A stretch of 14,253 nt of DNA from JBOGED01 sp050743625 (GTDB taxonomy: Bacteria > Actinomycetota > Nitriliruptoria > Euzebyales > Egibacteraceae), in contig JBOGED010000220.1 in the NCBI GenBank assembly GCA_050743625.1, positions 1 to 14,253 on the forward strand, written 5' to 3'. The notes under the pieces were generated by a model. The model was not told the origin of the DNA. It did not search any database and was given only the letters and a program-made list of their open reading frames with translations. This document shows positions 12,503 to 14,253 of the stretch, in pieces. The translations under genes were made by a program, and so were the position numbers. The first letter of the stretch is position 1, and the number at the start of each line of letters is the position of its first letter.

Positions 12503-13372
12503 TCAAGCGGGCAGCGCGGCGTCGGCGAGGAGCGTGACCTGCTCGGGGTCGGGTGAGCACGGGAACAGGATCAGCTCGTCGCAACCGGCCTCGGCGAAGG
12601 CGGCGGCGGTGTCGCGTACCTGCTCGGCGGTCGTGAGCGCGCTGGCGGCGATGGCCTCCGCGTACGCGCTGAGGAAGCGGTAGTAGTCGAGAAGGTAACC
12701 ACGCGCGTCCTCGACCGCCGACGATCCCAGCGAGAAGTACGCGAGCGCGGCGAGACGCGGTTGGCCTTCCCTTCCCCCTTCCTTCCACGCGGCTCGGACC
12801 TTGGCCGCCATGGCGGTGAACATGTCCAGCCCCCCGCCTCCGGTGATCCACCCCTGCCCGTACTCGACGGTACGGCGGATCACCGCGTCGCTCCCGCCGC
12901 CCATCAGCAGTGGCGGTCCGCCGGCCCGCGTCGGGCTGGGGCCGATCGCGCCCGCGAAGCCGCGCGGCTCACCCGCCCACACCGCCCGCATCTCGGCGAG
13001 CTGTTGGTCGTGGTCGCGGCCACGGGTGTGGAACTGTGCCCCCGCCGCCGTGAAGTCGTCCTCACGCCCACCGACGGCGATCCCGACCGTCAAGCGCCCG
13101 CCCGAGATCTGGTCGACGGTGGCGAGCTGCTTGGCGAGCAGCGTCCCGTTCCCGCGGAACGGCGCGATCAGGATCGCGGTCGTCAGCCCGATCCGCTCGG
13201 TCACCGCGGCAGCGGCGGCCAACGTCGGGATGGTCTCGTAGTTCCCGTAGACCACCCGGTCGATGGTCCCGAGCGTCGAGAACCCGCGCCGCTCCGCCTC
13301 GCGCGCCCAGTCGAGGATCTCGCGGGCCTGCACCCCCGGGATAGTCGACGGCAAACCGATACCGATATCCAT
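12503..13372 (-). CDS. LLM-class flavin (F420/FMN)-dependent oxidoreductase
   Basis: A 289-residue luciferase-like TIM-barrel monooxygenase/dehydrogenase. The N terminus MDIGIGLPSTIPG is the first barrel strand. TIDRVVYGNYETIPTLAAAA (39-58), RIGLTTAILIAPFRGNGTLL (65-84) and LATVDQISGGRLTVGIAVGG (87-106) are the diagnostic conserved segments, followed by PPLLMGGGSDAVIRR (151-165). The family uses F420 or FMN; actinobacterial members often use F420, but specificity cannot be read here. At 289 residues it is a compact member. ATG 13372 has GGAGG 7 nt upstream and is preferred over the longer frame to 13393. It lies 54 bp downstream of the hydrolase-SnoaL gene on the same strand, so the two are probably cotranscribed. 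Substrate unknown. Confidence 0.92.
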   Translation of the reverse strand: MDIGIGLPSTIPGVQAREILDWAREAERRGFSTLGTIDRVVYGNYETIPTLAAAAAVTERIGLTTAILIAPFRGNGTLLAKQLATVDQISGGRLTVGIAVGGREDDFTAAGAQFHTRGRDHDQQLAEMRAVWAGEPRGFAGAIGPSPTRAGGPPLLMGGGSDAVIRRTVEYGQGWITGGGGLDMFTAMAAKVRAAWKEGGREGQPRLAALAYFSLGSSAVEDARGYLLDYYRFLSAYAEAIAASALTTAEQVRDTAAAFAEAGCDELILFPCSPDPEQVTLLADAALPA

Positions 13373-13426
13373 GTCCCGCCCTCCGCTTCGCACCAGGAGG
13401 AACAGGCTACCGGCGCGCCACCCGCG

Positions 13427-14253
13427 CTACCGCAGGGCCCCGAGCTGGCGGAAGAGGCCGAGGTCGTCGCGCACGGCCCAATGCTCGCGGATGACGCCAT
13501 CCTCGACGCGGTAGACGTGCATCGTCTCGATCGCGAGCTCGCGCCCGGTGGGTGGGATGCCGAAGAGCTCCCCGACGTGGCGGCCGGTGAACCGCACGCG
13601 CAGCGCGACACGCTCGCCGGCGGCTACCTCGTCGAGCGGCTCCCACCGCGCCTGCAGTGCAGCGCGGAGCAGGCGGAAGACGCCTTTGTAGCCCTCAGGC
13701 CCAGGGGGCGTGCCGTCCGGCGCGCCGTGGTCGACGAAGTCTGGGGAGACCAGCCGGTCGATCGCGCCGAGATCGCCGGTCGTGATCGCGGTGAACAGCT
13801 CGCGTACTGGGGTGAGGTTGTCGACGGGCCGGCGACCCAAGGCGGCGCGCAGGAACCCCTCGATCGTCGCCACCGCTTGCGCGGGGCTGGCCAGCATCTG
13901 GTTGTGGCCTACCCCGATGGCGCGCGCGGTCACGAGCTGAGGGCACAGCGCGGCGACCCGCTCGAGGTCGGCCAAGCGAGGCCCGCCGGTCGACTGGATA
14001 AAGAGCACCGGCACATCGGTGCCTCCCAGGGTCTTCACCGCCGTCTCGGCGTCCCAGGACAGCATCTGCTCGGCGTACCCGACGACGACGTGCTGCGGCG
14101 TCGCTGCGACCAGCTCCTTCTCGTGCTCGAGTACCTCGGGGTCGTCGGTGGGTAGGTGCGTGGCCTCGACCAACCCGTCCATCACCTCACGCCACGCGGG
14201 GCCCGCAGCAGGAGCTGCGGATCCGGGCCTGGACGCTGTCGACGCGTCCGGAC
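13427..14253 (-). CDS. Alpha/beta-hydrolase - SnoaL-like fusion protein, 5' end outside the window
   Basis: This looks like a fusion. The part read here begins inside an alpha/beta-hydrolase: a lid-type helix (WREVMDGLVEATHL), the strand DVPVLFIQS, and GVGHNQML with the likely catalytic His (H94 counted from GTG 14185), then AVATIEGFL. The nucleophile-Ser half would lie upstream, and the frame is open to the window edge, so the gene is probably partial. GTG 14185 or ATG 14182 could start a truncated form but have no strong ribosome site. The last 125 residues are a SnoaL-like/ester-cyclase domain: VRELFTAITTGDLGAIDRLV, then PDFVDHGAPDG, GELFGIPPTGRELAIE, and MHVYRVEDGVIREHWAVRDD. SnoaL-like folds catalyse aldol-type cyclisations or hydrolysis. 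It precedes the LLM oxidoreductase, suggesting a small-molecule modification or detoxification pair. Confidence 0.8.
   Translation of the reverse strand, partial: PDASTASRPGSAAPAAGPAWREVMDGLVEATHLPTDDPEVLEHEKELVAATPQHVVVGYAEQMLSWDAETAVKTLGGTDVPVLFIQSTGGPRLADLERVAALCPQLVTARAIGVGHNQMLASPAQAVATIEGFLRAALGRRPVDNLTPVRELFTAITTGDLGAIDRLVSPDFVDHGAPDGTPPGPEGYKGVFRLLRAALQARWEPLDEVAAGERVALRVRFTGRHVGELFGIPPTGRELAIETMHVYRVEDGVIREHWAVRDDLGLFRQLGALR

Noticed and set aside
12761..14155. Very long plus-strand open frame (464 codons) opposite the LLM and SnoaL genes
   Set aside because: The minus strand encodes two well-recognised families there; the plus frame is a GC-bias artefact.
1..14253. CRISPR arrays, tRNA/rRNA genes, insertion sequences or integrase/att sites
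   Set aside because: No regularly spaced repeats, cloverleaf or rRNA-like sequence, transposase motifs or terminal inverted repeats were seen by reading both strands; the only mobile-like signs are the VapBC pair and the DUF4143 remnant.

Overview
This is high-GC DNA, probably from an actinobacterium. The protein-coding frames strongly favour G or C at the third codon position, GTG and TTG starts and 4-bp stop/start overlaps are common, and several protein types are typical of filamentous actinomycetes: an XRE-like regulator with a helical-repeat tail, a STAND NTPase paired with a divergent class III cyclase, and an F420/flavin (LLM-class) oxidoreductase. I cannot name the genus. No rRNA, tRNA, CRISPR array or insertion sequence was seen.

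Layout. (1) 1-1075, plus strand: the C-terminal half of a siroheme/4Fe-4S nitrite or sulfite reductase, overlapped by 4 bp with a Rieske [2Fe-2S] ferredoxin-like protein. (2) 1102-1727, minus strand: a VapBC-type toxin-antitoxin pair with a GATATC-repeat candidate operator in front. (3) 2007-9095, minus strand: a tight six-gene operon and the most interesting part of the window. In transcription order it encodes a divergent class III nucleotidyl cyclase, a STAND-like NTPase, an unknown 295-residue protein, a membrane-anchored VWA-OmpA protein, a four-TM coiled-coil protein, and a small PycTM-like (Pycsar effector family) membrane protein. (4) 9382-10062, plus strand, divergent from the operon: a Crp/Fnr-family regulator with an intact-looking cyclic-nucleotide pocket, preceded by an almost perfect 18-bp palindrome. 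(5) 10094-about 10700, minus strand: a frameshifted, 5'-truncated DUF4143-type ATPase pseudogene. (6) 11095-12489, plus strand: a large XRE/TPR-like regulator. (7) 12503-14253, minus strand: an LLM-class oxidoreductase, preceded by an alpha/beta-hydrolase-SnoaL fusion that runs off the window.

How the central genes may work together. A cyclase-like gene at the head of the operon and a Pycsar-type membrane effector at its end suggest a cyclic-nucleotide-linked conflict (anti-phage or envelope-stress) system. It differs from a minimal cyclase-effector pair by inserting a STAND NTPase, a peptidoglycan-binding VWA protein and a multi-pass membrane protein. The cyclase C-terminal tail and the STAND N-terminal region share a 24-residue motif (18 identical positions). 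This is the arrangement expected of a homotypic docking or amyloid-signalling element linking two neighbouring proteins. The divergent cNMP-binding Crp regulator could read the same nucleotide signal. The domain identities and gene order are read from the sequence; the pathway is inference.
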